Of a stretch of DNA of 64,000 nucleotides, positions 55,967 through 64,000 are shown one piece after another. Position numbers and translations under genes: made by a program. A model generated the notes under the pieces. That model did no database searches. It had not been told where the DNA came from and was given only the letters and a program-made list of their open reading frames with translations. How positions within the stretch are numbered: position 1 is the first letter of the stretch; every line of letters starts with the position of its first letter. The stretch is from CAYJLW01 sp964370965 (GTDB lineage Bacteria; Actinomycetota; Acidimicrobiia; UBA2766), in contig CAYJLW010000008.1 in assembly GCA_964370965.1 (NCBI GenBank), positions 1 through 64,000 on the forward strand, in the 5' to 3' direction.

Positions 55967-57190
55967 GTGACCGAGCCGACCCTCGCCCCGTTCCGGGGCA
56001 CGCTCTACGCCGCCGGCGCCGAGGCGGTCACGGCGCCCCCCTACGACGTGCTCGACGAGGCCGAAGCGGACGCCTTGCGCAAGAGCGACGCCCACAACGT
56101 CGTCCACCTGGACCTTCCGCGCCCCTCGGAGGCCGGAGCCGACCCCTACACGGCTTCGCGGGCCCTGCTGGAGGACTGGGTGGCCACCGGGGTTCTCGCT
56201 GTGGACTCCGAGCCGTCGTTCTACGTGTACCGCCAGGGATACCGTGACGGCGCGGGCAGCCCCCGCCAGACCACAGGCGTCATCGGGGCACTCGACCTCG
56301 ACAGCGCCGGCGTGCTCCCCCACGAGGAGACCACCCCCAAGGCGCGCAGCGACCGTCTCGCCCTTCTCGAGGCCACAGAGGCGAACCTCTCGCCCATATA
56401 CGGCCTCTCCCTCGCCGCCGGGGTCGCCGATCTCCTCGAGCCCGAGGGGCCCCCCAGAATCGCCGTCACGGACGAGGACGGCGTCCACCACCGCCTTTGG
56501 GCACTCACGGCACCCGCCCGGACGGCGGCGCTCGCCGCTGCCCTGGCCTCGGCGCCGGTCGTGATCGCGGACGGCCACCACCGCTTCGAGGTCTCCCGGC
56601 GCTACCACACCGAGCACCGCTCCACGACCGGCGCCGGGCGAACCATGGCTTTCGTGGCCCCCCTCGACCCCGCCAACCTCGTGGTGCGGCCCATCCACCG
56701 GGTGGTGGAGTCCCTGGGCGTCACCCCGGGGGGACTCCGTGCCGCCCTGGACGAGGTCGCCGACGTCACAGAAGTCACCGGCCTCCTCCCCGCCGCCGTC
56801 GAGGGACGCCTCGCCACCTTCCCCGGAGTGGGCCTGGTCACCTCTCAGGGGGCGTACGTCCTGCGCCCCCGCCCGCGGTCCGCCGACACCGAGGTTCTGG
56901 GGCGCCGGCCCGGGTCGCTGCGGGGCCTCGACGTGACCTGGGTGCACGACGTGCTCCTCCCCCACCTCGGAGCCGCGGGAATCTCGTTCCACCACTCCGC
57001 CGCACATGTCACCGGTGCCGTCGCCGACGGGGCCTCCGCCGCGGTGCTGCTGCGGGCCGTGGGGATCCCCGAGATCGAGGCCGTCGCCCGGGCCGGCGAC
57101 CGGATGCCGCCCAAGACCACCTTCTTCTGGCCCAAGGTGCGTACCGGGATGGTGATGCGACGCTTCGCCGACCAGGCGGGCTGCCCCTGA
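55967..57190 (+). CDS. DUF1015-family protein
   Basis: 407 residues. Family pieces are LAPFRGTLYAAGAEAVTAPP then YDVLDEAEADAL, VVIADGHHRFEVSRRY (the ADGHHR motif) and the C-terminal MPPKTTFFWPKVRTGMVMRR. Proteins of this family, also called SpoIIE-unrelated HTH-like by old annotations, have no proven reaction; the HHR motif hints at a phosphate or metal site. A GTG with GAGGAGG nine bases before it is used as start. Confidence 0.85.
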   Translation: MTEPTLAPFRGTLYAAGAEAVTAPPYDVLDEAEADALRKSDAHNVVHLDLPRPSEAGADPYTASRALLEDWVATGVLAVDSEPSFYVYRQGYRDGAGSPRQTTGVIGALDLDSAGVLPHEETTPKARSDRLALLEATEANLSPIYGLSLAAGVADLLEPEGPPRIAVTDEDGVHHRLWALTAPARTAALAAALASAPVVIADGHHRFEVSRRYHTEHRSTTGAGRTMAFVAPLDPANLVVRPIHRVVESLGVTPGGLRAALDEVADVTEVTGLLPAAVEGRLATFPGVGLVTSQGAYVLRPRPRSADTEVLGRRPGSLRGLDVTWVHDVLLPHLGAAGISFHHSAAHVTGAVADGASAAVLLRAVGIPEIEAVARAGDRMPPKTTFFWPKVRTGMVMRRFADQAGCP

Positions 57191-57211
57191 GCGCCGCCCG
57201 TACGGGGCCGT

Positions 57212-57508
57212 TCACCTGGTGAGGTCGCGCACGGTGTCGGCCACGACCTCGACGCGCGACTGACGCCGGCCGTCGGCACCGGACCAGAACCGGCGCCGCA
57301 GCCGGCCCTTCACCTCAACGGGCGCACCCTCGACGACGGCGGAGAGTTCCGCCGGTGGGTCCCAGACCGTGACCGGGATGGACGTGCGTCGCCCTTCGTC
57401 GGGCACCCGGACGACGACGGTGGCGAGCGCCGTGCCCGAGGGCAGGGAGCGCACCTCCACGGGCGCGGCGACCTCGCCACGCAGGGTGACGGCATTGCGA
57501 GCAGCCAT
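57212..57508 (-). CDS. single-stranded DNA-binding protein-like, short
   Basis: 98 residues, an OB-fold similar to SSB (NAVTLRGEVAAPVEVRSLPS, GTALATVVVRVPDEG, VEVKGRLRRRFW). It lacks the acidic tail and is shorter than housekeeping SSB, so it is probably an accessory paralogue. It converges with the DUF1015 gene. The 235-base gap to the next gene holds nothing I can support. Confidence 0.8.
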   Translation of the reverse strand: MAARNAVTLRGEVAAPVEVRSLPSGTALATVVVRVPDEGRRTSIPVTVWDPPAELSAVVEGAPVEVKGRLRRRFWSGADGRRQSRVEVVADTVRDLTR

Positions 57509-57743
57509 GTGGGCTCCTCCCGTTCGCCCCTCAACGGGGCACCTGTCATGTGGGGGAAGTTGGGGGAAGCGACGTCAGTCTCCCACTGGGGTACGACAGA
57601 TTCGGGGCCCCTCCCCCTCCGCCCCCCCCATTCCGCCCCCGCCCCGGGTCGGCCCGCACCCTCCATGCGCGGAATTCGGGGAACCCTCCTGGCACCCGCG
57701 CCCGTCAAAGCGCAGATCCTCACCCGCACCCCCGGGAGCGACG

Positions 57744-59744
57744 ATGCACCGACCGCTGACGACACTGCTGACAGCCCTGGTGGCCGCCGCCGCGCTGGTC
57801 ACCTCCGCCTGCGTGACCGACATACCCGCGGCATCCGCGGCCGGCCTCAGCGCCTTCGACGGCTGCGGCGACCTCCTGCGTTGGGCGAGGGAGGAGGCCG
57901 GCCGTCTCGTCACCCCTTACGGCCTCCCGGGCCACGGCCCGGTCTACTACGCGGACGGCGTGGGGGCGGTGCCCGAGGCGGCCGCCGCCGGGGGCGGCGA
58001 GGATCGCTCCAAGGCGGCGTCGCCGGTGGAGGGCACGGACTTCTCCGGCACGAACGTCCAGGAGGCGGGCATCGACGAGGCTGACCTCGTCGAAACCGAC
58101 GGCCGGCACCTCTTCACCGTGCAAGACGGCACCCTCCGCGTACTCGCCGTGGCCGACGGCGTACCCCGGGAAGTGGCCCGCGTGCCCCTCGAAGACGCCT
58201 GGAGGGCCGAGCTCATCCTCGCCGCTGACCGCCTCGCCGTCGTGGTCCCTGCCGGTCCCGGCGGTCCCGCGCCGATGCCGGGACGCCCCACCGGGGACGT
58301 GGGCGGCTTCCGAGCCCCCGACGGGAGCGGGGACGCCGGGCGCACCAAGATCCTCCTCTACGACGTCGCCGACGCCGCCCGTCCCCGCCTCCTCGCCCGC
58401 TACGGGGTCGAGGGCACGTACCAGAGCGCCCGCCGTCACGACGACGTCCTCCAGCTCGTGGTGACCTCCTCTCCCCGGGACCTCGGTTTCGTCTCGCCGT
58501 CGGGGCCCTCCCCCGCGGCGGAGGCGCACGCCCTCGAGGTGAACCGCAAGGTGGTCAAAGACTCCGGGGTCTCCGACTGGCTCCCCGATGCCGCCCGCGA
58601 GGACCTCCGCAAGGAGGGGAACAGGCCCGACACAGGCCCGGCACTGCGCTGCCCGTCAGTGTTCCGCCCGGAACGCTTCTCCGGTCTCGACGTCACAACG
58701 GTGGTGGGCCTCGACCTCACCGACGCCCTCCGGGTGCGTTCCAGCGCCGGGGTCGCGGCGGGGTCGTCCTTCGCCGGCGGCGAAGGGAGTGTCGTCTCCG
58801 CCTCCCCCGGGAACCTCTACCTCGCCACCACCGAGTGGTCCGACCCCTCGGGGTCCCCCCGGGACGCCCGACCCCGCACCACGGTGCACGCCTTCTCGAC
58901 GGCGGATCCGGACGCCTTCGCCTACGCCGCCAGCGGCGAGATCGAGGGCCGGCTCCTGAACCAGTTCTCGATGTCCGAGCACGAGGGCGTCCTGCGGGTG
59001 GCGAGCACGTCCTACGACCAGTCCGAGAGCGCCGTGGAGGTGTTCCGCCGGGACGGGAGGACCCTGGGACGCATCGGGAGGGTGGGGGGCCTGGGCGAGA
59101 ACGAGCGGATCTACTCAGTGCGCTTCCTGGGCGACCTCGGCTACGTGGTCACTTTCCGCCAGACCGACCCCCTCTACGTCGTCGACATCGGCGACCCGGC
59201 ACGCCCCGTGGTCCGGGGCGAGCTCAAGATCCCCGGCTTCTCGTCCTACCTCCACCCCGTCGACGACGGCCGCCTCCTCGGCGTGGGACAGGACGCCACA
59301 GCAGAGGGCCGCCGCCAGGGCACGAAGCTCTCCCTCTTCGACGTCGCCGACCCCACGTCGCCCCGGGAGGTCGCCGGGGTCGCTGTCGGCGAGCACGGTT
59401 CGTCAGAGGTGGAAGCCGACCACCACGCCTTCCTCTGGTGGCCCAGGACGGGCACGGTAGTGGTCCCCACGAGCCGCGTGAGGCCGGACGCCGAGGGGGC
59501 CGGGGCGCCGGACACGTCCTACTACGAGGAGGGCCTCGCCGTCGTGCGTCTCGACGCCGACCGCCTCGCCTCCCAGGGGTTCCTCACCCACGACGTCGCC
59601 GACGACGCCGGGCAGGGACCGAGCACGGCCATCCGGCGCGCGGTCGTCGTCGGCGACGTCCTCCTTTCGATCTCGGCGGCGGGCGTCGCCGGGAACCGCC
59701 TCGACGACCTCACGCGCACGGCCTGGGTGGGCTTCGGAGACTGA
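57744..59744 (+). CDS. secreted protein with C-terminal beta-propeller
   Basis: 666 residues. A signal segment (LTTLLTALVAAAALVTSACV) may be cut or lipidated at Cys27, though the lipobox is not standard. The mature protein begins with a helical part. It then has the family stretch FSGTNVQEAGIDEADLVETD (COG4880, secreted beta-propeller), repeated blades such as TKILLYDVADAARPRLLARY and TDPLYVVDIGDPARPVVRGE, and ends in a last blade with DVLLSISAAGV. Role unknown; these proteins are thought to bind partners at the surface. Confidence 0.83.
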   Translation: MHRPLTTLLTALVAAAALVTSACVTDIPAASAAGLSAFDGCGDLLRWAREEAGRLVTPYGLPGHGPVYYADGVGAVPEAAAAGGGEDRSKAASPVEGTDFSGTNVQEAGIDEADLVETDGRHLFTVQDGTLRVLAVADGVPREVARVPLEDAWRAELILAADRLAVVVPAGPGGPAPMPGRPTGDVGGFRAPDGSGDAGRTKILLYDVADAARPRLLARYGVEGTYQSARRHDDVLQLVVTSSPRDLGFVSPSGPSPAAEAHALEVNRKVVKDSGVSDWLPDAAREDLRKEGNRPDTGPALRCPSVFRPERFSGLDVTTVVGLDLTDALRVRSSAGVAAGSSFAGGEGSVVSASPGNLYLATTEWSDPSGSPRDARPRTTVHAFSTADPDAFAYAASGEIEGRLLNQFSMSEHEGVLRVASTSYDQSESAVEVFRRDGRTLGRIGRVGGLGENERIYSVRFLGDLGYVVTFRQTDPLYVVDIGDPARPVVRGELKIPGFSSYLHPVDDGRLLGVGQDATAEGRRQGTKLSLFDVADPTSPREVAGVAVGEHGSSEVEADHHAFLWWPRTGTVVVPTSRVRPDAEGAGAPDTSYYEEGLAVVRLDADRLASQGFLTHDVADDAGQGPSTAIRRAVVVGDVLLSISAAGVAGNRLDDLTRTAWVGFGD

Positions 59745-59772
59745 CGTGAGCCGCCTCCGCCCGCTCGGCTCG

Positions 59773-60894
59773 TCAGTGTCCGTGGCGGTGATGCACGTCG
59801 GGGGTGTGGGCATGGCTGTGCGTAACCGGAACATGGTCATGCAGGTGACTGTGCGGCTCGAGGCGGGCCATGTCGGGCCGGTGCACATGCTCGTGGTGAA
59901 CGTCGTGGACATGGAGGTGGTTGTGGCAGAGCGGCGCATGGGGGTGGATGTGGCCGTGCGCCTCGCGCAGGAGGAGCCCGACACCGATCGACATGAGGAC
60001 AAACGCCGCTACGTCCGCCAGGGCCGGCAGGGTGCCCAGCAGCACGATGGCGAGGAGCGCTCCAGCGAACGGCGCAGTCGCGAACAGGGCGGCCTCACGG
60101 GCGGCGCCGAGGAACCGCAGGCTGTAGGCGTCGAGCACGAGGCTCGCCCCGTAACTCACGGCGCCGAGCACGACTGCAGCCGCCACCGTTTCCCAACCGG
60201 GCCAGACCGCGCCCCGCGCCGTCGCGATCGTGATGTTCACGACAGCGGCCACGGCCGCCTTGACCACCACAATCGTGAGCGGGTCGCGCACGGTGAGACG
60301 TTGCGTCAGGTTGTTGTCGAGCGCCCATCCCGCGCACGCCGCGCCCACCAGGCCGGCACCGACCAGGTCACCCCGAATGTCTGCCTCGCCGAACCCCAAC
60401 AACGCGGCCGCACAGAGGATCAGTGCCGCAGAAGCGAGCCCCCGGCCGCCAAGATGCTCGCCGAACACCCAGACGGCGAGAAGCATCGTGAACGGCGCCT
60501 CCAGATTCAACAGCAGGGACCCGGTCACGCCGCTCACCCGTGCCAGACCCGTCAACAGCAGTACCGGGGCCACGATCCCGCCCGCCACAACCAACGCGGC
60601 CAACACGCCGAGGTCGGAACGACTCGGACGGACCTCACGCCGGCCACGACGACCCAGCACTCCCGACGAAGCCCCGAGCACGATCGCAGCTCCGCCATAC
60701 AGGAGGCCCGCGAGCAGCTCGGGATCCGTCCGCGCAACAAGCACCTTCGCGAGCGGCGCGCTGACGCCGAACGAGACCGCCGCCGCCAAGCCGCACACGA
60801 TCCCGACCGACCGCTCCCTGCCGATCATCGGCCACGCCCGGGCAGGACGACCTTCCATCGCATGTTGGGGAAGATCCTGCCACACGATCGACAC
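59773..60894 (-). CDS. EamA/DMT-family transporter with histidine-rich C-terminal tail
   Basis: 373 residues. Ten hydrophobic segments in two five-helix halves, each starting like an EamA unit (GIVCGLAAAVSFGVSAPLAK; LVGAACAGWALDNNLTQRLT). After the last helix the tail from about residue 312 has 23 His in 62 residues (HIHPHAPLCHNHLHVHDVHH and PHSHLHDHVP VTHSHAHT in part). That points to metal binding (Zn, Ni or Co) and a metal-linked transport or sensing role. Alternative inner ATG starts would cut up to 22 residues. Confidence 0.85.
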   Translation of the reverse strand: MSIVWQDLPQHAMEGRPARAWPMIGRERSVGIVCGLAAAVSFGVSAPLAKVLVARTDPELLAGLLYGGAAIVLGASSGVLGRRGRREVRPSRSDLGVLAALVVAGGIVAPVLLLTGLARVSGVTGSLLLNLEAPFTMLLAVWVFGEHLGGRGLASAALILCAAALLGFGEADIRGDLVGAGLVGAACAGWALDNNLTQRLTVRDPLTIVVVKAAVAAVVNITIATARGAVWPGWETVAAAVVLGAVSYGASLVLDAYSLRFLGAAREAALFATAPFAGALLAIVLLGTLPALADVAAFVLMSIGVGLLLREAHGHIHPHAPLCHNHLHVHDVHHEHVHRPDMARLEPHSHLHDHVPVTHSHAHTPDVHHRHGH

Positions 60895-61097
60895 CGTCCC
60901 CTCCCCGCCCCACGACCCTCGATCCCTCCACCTCGGGCTCTGGCAGATGTCGCTCGCGTCGCGACGGAGTTCTCTGCGGGTCTCGTGGAGGGCGGCGAGG
61001 CGGGACTCGACGTCTCCTGGCGTCTGTCAGAGGCCGGGCTCCGCCCGGCCGGAACGGCGACCGGGCCGGACGGCGCCCGGGTCTCGAAGGGGGGTTC

Positions 61098-61124
61098 TCA
61101 AGGGGGGACGCAGTCCCCCCTTGA
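61098..61124 (-). terminator. hairpin after acyl-CoA dehydrogenase gene
   Basis: TCAAGGGGGG and CCCCCCTTGA form a perfect ten-pair stem with a seven-base loop, four bases beyond the stop of the minus-strand dehydrogenase gene. It has no T-tract. The rest of the 234-base gap to the EamA gene shows no further feature. Confidence 0.65.
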
Positions 61125-61128
61125 AGGG

Positions 61129-62340
61129 CTAAGCCGAGCGGGGGACGTCCTTCCAGGGGCCCTTGTCGAGGCGGGGCTCCTTGGGGAGGCCGAGGACCAT
61201 CTCGCCCACGATGTTCTTCATCACCTCGTCGGTGCCGCCGGCCACCCGCATGCCGGGGACTCCCATGGAGAGCTGGTTCCAGTCGTAGACGTCGGAGATC
61301 TCCGCCGTGCCCGCGGGGCCCACGAGCGCCATGGCGACGTCTGCGAGCTTCTGCAGGAGGAGCGTGGCGGTGAGCTTGCCGAGGGAGCCCTCGGGGCCGG
61401 GCACGCCGCCTTTGGAGATCGCCGTGAGCGTGCGCATGCCGTTGAACTTGCTGATGCGCGCCATCGTGTAGATCTCGGCGAGGTCCTGGCGGACGAGGGG
61501 GTCACCGGTCTTGCCGAGCTGCTTGGCGAGATCGATGATGCGCCCCGAGCCGCCGCCGATGCCGCCTCCGGCACCGATGGTGACCCGCTCGTTCATGAAC
61601 GTGGTGAGAGCGACGGTCCAGCCCTGGTTGACCTCGCCCACGACGTTGGCGGCGGGCACGCGGACGTCGTCGAAGAACACCTCGTTGAACGACGCTCCCC
61701 CGGTCATCTGGCGTAGGGGCCGCACGGTGATCCCCTCGGCGTCCATGGGGACGATGAAGGCGGTGAGGCCGCGGTGCTTCGGGGCCTCCGGGTCGGTGCG
61801 GCAGATGATCTCGCCGAACTGGGAGTACTGGGCGCCCGACGTCCACACCTTCTGGCCGTTGAGGACGAACTCGTCGCCGTCGGAGACCGCCATCGTGGAG
61901 AGGCCGGCGAAGTCCGAGCCGGCGCCGGGCTCGCTGAAGAGCTGGCACCAGATCTCCTCGCCCCGCCACATCTTGCGCAGGAAGCGGTCCTTCTGTGCAT
62001 CGGTGCCGTGACGCAGGATGGTGGGGGCGATCATCCCGAGGCCGATCATGAACGGCTGCGTCGGGGTGTCGAAGTGACCCTCCTCCTGGCCGAAGATCAC
62101 ACGCTCCATGGCGGTGCCGTTGCGCCCGCCGTACTCCTCGGGCCAGGTGATGTTCGCGTAGCCGGCGTCGAACTTCTTCGCCTGCCAGTCGCGGGAGCGG
62201 GCGAGGTACTCGGCGGTGTCCATCTCGCCGAAGAGCGCGACGCTGGACTGCTCCTCTTTCTTGCGGGGGGCGTTCGCCTCCAGCCACGTGCGGCACTCCT
62301 TGCGCCATGCGGCTTCTTCCGGCGTGTCGTTGAAATCCAT
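61129..62340 (-). CDS. acyl-CoA dehydrogenase
   Basis: 403 residues. It resembles mycobacterial FadE-type enzymes: ITWPEEYGGRNGTAMERVIF, WCQLFSEPGAGSDFAGLSTM, NGQKVWTSGAQYSQFGEIIC, and near the C-terminus GMRVAGGTDEVMKNIVGEMV, LGLPKEP. The GTDE in place of GTSE is seen in some steroid- or branched-acyl enzymes. Substrate unknown. It is divergent from the MBL-fold gene. Confidence 0.92.
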   Translation of the reverse strand: MDFNDTPEEAAWRKECRTWLEANAPRKKEEQSSVALFGEMDTAEYLARSRDWQAKKFDAGYANITWPEEYGGRNGTAMERVIFGQEEGHFDTPTQPFMIGLGMIAPTILRHGTDAQKDRFLRKMWRGEEIWCQLFSEPGAGSDFAGLSTMAVSDGDEFVLNGQKVWTSGAQYSQFGEIICRTDPEAPKHRGLTAFIVPMDAEGITVRPLRQMTGGASFNEVFFDDVRVPAANVVGEVNQGWTVALTTFMNERVTIGAGGGIGGGSGRIIDLAKQLGKTGDPLVRQDLAEIYTMARISKFNGMRTLTAISKGGVPGPEGSLGKLTATLLLQKLADVAMALVGPAGTAEISDVYDWNQLSMGVPGMRVAGGTDEVMKNIVGEMVLGLPKEPRLDKGPWKDVPRSA

Positions 62341-62441
62341 CGCAGGTCACCTCGACAGTTTCCAGGGGGGCATCCCGCCAGGCTCGCTACGGTAGCGGGT
62401 GGCGAATCCCGCCCTCAATTCCCTCGCACCCGGACGCCCCG

Positions 62442-63368
62442 ATGCCCACTGAGCTCCGACCCGGCCTCTGGATGGTCGACCCCCGTTTGCACGGCGCCCC
62501 CGAGAACCTCTCCACGTACGTCGTCGCCGAGCCCGTCCCCACCGTGATCGAGCCCGGGCCGGCGAGCTGTCGTGAGGGCCTCCTCGCCGGCCTCGCCGCG
62601 CTCGGTGTGGACGACGTCGCCCAGATCGTCGTCACCCACGTCCATCTCGACCACGCCGGCGGCGCCGGCGTCCTGCTGACGGACTTCCCCCGGGCCCGGG
62701 TGTTCGTCCACGAGCGGGGCGCCCGCCACCTCGCCGACCCTGCCCGGCTCGTCGCCTCGGCCACCCGCGTCTACGGCGAGGACGCCATGGCGGCCATGTG
62801 GGGCGAGGTGAGACCGGTCCCGACCGAGAGCCTCCGCACGGTCGGCGACGGCGACCGCATCGACCTCGGGGCGGGCCGCCACCTCGAGGTCCTCTACACG
62901 CCGGGACACGCCCAGCACCACGTGACCCTCGTGGACTCCGGGACGGGCACCGCCTTCGTGGGGGACTCCGTGGGCATCACCTTCCCGGAGATGGCGATCG
63001 TGCACCCCACCGTGCCGCCCCCCGACGTCGACGTGGAGCTCATGATCGACCAGTACGACCGCTACCGGGAGCGTTCCGTGCCCGCTCTCGCCTTTGCCCA
63101 CTTCGGCCTCCGCCCCGACGTGGACGCCCTCTTGGAGGAGGCCGAGCACCGCCTCCGCCTCTGGACCGCCACGGTCGCCGCCCATCCCGCGGCCGCCGGC
63201 GACGACCTGGGGGCCCTCCTCGCCGCCGCCAACCTCGCCGACCTCCGCGCCCAGGGGCGCCCCGAGCGCCACATCGCCCGCATCCACGAACGCACCGTCT
63301 ACGCCACAGAGGCGGCCGGCCTGCGCCGCTACGGCGAGCAGGGGGCGGCCGCGCAGCGACCCGGGTAG
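62442..63368 (+). CDS. MBL-fold metallo-hydrolase
   Basis: 308 residues. The zinc motif is THVHLDHAGG (65-74), with the next ligands in YTPGHAQHHVTLVD (about His158) and VGDSVG (Asp), and a C-terminal AFAHFG. This is the glyoxalase II/hydrolase-like branch of the metallo-beta-lactamase fold. Substrate unknown. It ends ten bases before the PEBP-family gene, so the two are probably cotranscribed. Confidence 0.88.
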   Translation: MPTELRPGLWMVDPRLHGAPENLSTYVVAEPVPTVIEPGPASCREGLLAGLAALGVDDVAQIVVTHVHLDHAGGAGVLLTDFPRARVFVHERGARHLADPARLVASATRVYGEDAMAAMWGEVRPVPTESLRTVGDGDRIDLGAGRHLEVLYTPGHAQHHVTLVDSGTGTAFVGDSVGITFPEMAIVHPTVPPPDVDVELMIDQYDRYRERSVPALAFAHFGLRPDVDALLEEAEHRLRLWTATVAAHPAAAGDDLGALLAAANLADLRAQGRPERHIARIHERTVYATEAAGLRRYGEQGAAAQRPG

Positions 63369-63378
63369 GCTGCGCGCA

Positions 63379-63978
63379 ATGAAGACCCGGCGCAGCTTCT
63401 TGATGCTCACCGCGGCGGCCGTCCTCCTGGGCGCCTGCTCCTCCTCGGACTCCGCCAAGACCTCGGAGGGCCCGAGGGGCACTGCCCGGCCGAAGTCGCC
63501 CGTGACGGCGGAGCCCTCCCAGGCCTCCCCGGCCACCGGCCCCGTGTCGGTGACGAGCACGGCCTTCGCCGAAGGCGCCGACATACCCGTGAAGTTCAGC
63601 TGCGACGGCGGCGACGTGTCGCCTCCGCTCACGTGGAGTCCCCTGCCCAAGGGCACCAAGGACGTCCTCGTCACCGTCACCGACCCCGACGCCGACGGCT
63701 TCGTCCACTGGGCTCTCTGGGGCCTCGACCCCGAGTCCGACGGACTCGCCGAGGGAGAGGTCCCCTCCGGGGCCCGCCAGGCCCGCAACGACTTCGGCAA
63801 GAACGCCTACGGCGGGCCCTGCCCTCCGCCCGGCGGAGCGCACCGCTACGTCTTCACGGTGCGGGCCCTCGCGGAGCCTCTCGGCCTCGACAACGGGGCG
63901 AGCCCCAAGGACGCCGAGGAGAAGGCCGCCCCCGTCACGCTGGGCGAGGGGAGCCTGACGGCGAAGTTCGCGCACTGA
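63379..63978 (+). CDS. PEBP/YbhB-family lipoprotein
   Basis: 199 residues. A lipoprotein signal (SFLMLTAAAVLLGAC, lipidated Cys21) is followed by a Ser/Pro linker and the YbhB/YbcL domain with VKFSCDGGDVSPPLTWSPLP, VTDPDADGFVHWALWGLDP and GKNAYGGPCPPPGGAHRYVF, which carry the ligand-pocket Asp, His and GP-motifs of phosphatidylethanolamine-binding proteins. Role in bacteria unknown. Confidence 0.9.
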   Translation: MKTRRSFLMLTAAAVLLGACSSSDSAKTSEGPRGTARPKSPVTAEPSQASPATGPVSVTSTAFAEGADIPVKFSCDGGDVSPPLTWSPLPKGTKDVLVTVTDPDADGFVHWALWGLDPESDGLAEGEVPSGARQARNDFGKNAYGGPCPPPGGAHRYVFTVRALAEPLGLDNGASPKDAEEKAAPVTLGEGSLTAKFAH

Positions 63979-64000
63979 CCCCGCCACCGGCCCCGGGGCG

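Overview
The window is GC-rich bacterial chromosome, most likely from an uncultured or draft-assembled actinobacterium, plausibly of the Acidimicrobiia/Acidimicrobiales type. Grounds for this are the dense GC-biased coding, the many GTG/TTG starts, CarD- and BldC-like regulators, a SteA/SteB pair beside recN-nadK-tlyA, mycobacterial-style acyl-CoA enzymes and a split glycine decarboxylase. The lineage is inferred from gene content; no tree was built. Three places look like draft-assembly damage: a garbled stretch inside xseA, a 10-N gap at the end of pyrG, and a 100-N gap just upstream of pyrG flanked by an exact 55-bp duplication.

Layout. Positions 1-1180 hold the 3' end of a 23S rRNA gene, a 5S rRNA gene and a terminator hairpin. 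From 1.2 to 7.2 kb are an FAD oxidoreductase and gcvT, gcvPA and gcvPB of the glycine cleavage system, with a 92-bp tandem repeat between gcvT and gcvPA. From 7.2 to 19.8 kb are a hybrid histidine kinase, an acyl-CoA synthetase, an MprF-like membrane transferase, an MMPL transporter, a lipoprotein candidate, xseAB, an acyl-CoA dehydrogenase, a Fur-family regulator and acylphosphatase.

From 19.7 to 27.7 kb is the most interesting region, a compact RiPP (ribosomally made, post-translationally modified peptide) locus. Two tandem 38-residue precursor genes, too short to be found by ordinary gene calling, are followed by a YcaO cyclodehydratase/thioamidation enzyme and a long TfuA protein. Running away from them on the other strand are an MFS exporter and two overlapping LuxR-type regulators. 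YcaO plus TfuA is the pair known to install backbone thioamides. The precursors have no cysteine and share a VRQA core motif. I read this as a candidate thioamidated peptide with its own export and control.

From 27.7 to 41.2 kb are menB, a VIT/CCC1 metal transporter, a BldC-like regulator, a secreted CAP protein, CarD, a PGPGW membrane protein, a PhoD-type phosphatase, a second histidine kinase, a DUF6159-like membrane protein, an M20 peptidase, an HD protein, a DksA/TraR zinc-finger protein, a Xer recombinase and alanine dehydrogenase. From 41.3 to 57.5 kb, almost all on the minus strand with stop/start overlaps, is a housekeeping and cell-envelope block: pyrG, a MraY/WecA-like transferase, a polytopic ectodomain protein, a glycosyltransferase, murJ, steB, steA, recN, nadK, tlyA, two small helical proteins (one phasin-like) and a TPR protein, followed by a DUF1015 protein and an SSB-like protein. 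The last 6.5 kb hold a secreted beta-propeller protein, an EamA transporter with an extremely His-rich tail, a second acyl-CoA dehydrogenase, an MBL-fold hydrolase and a PEBP-family lipoprotein.
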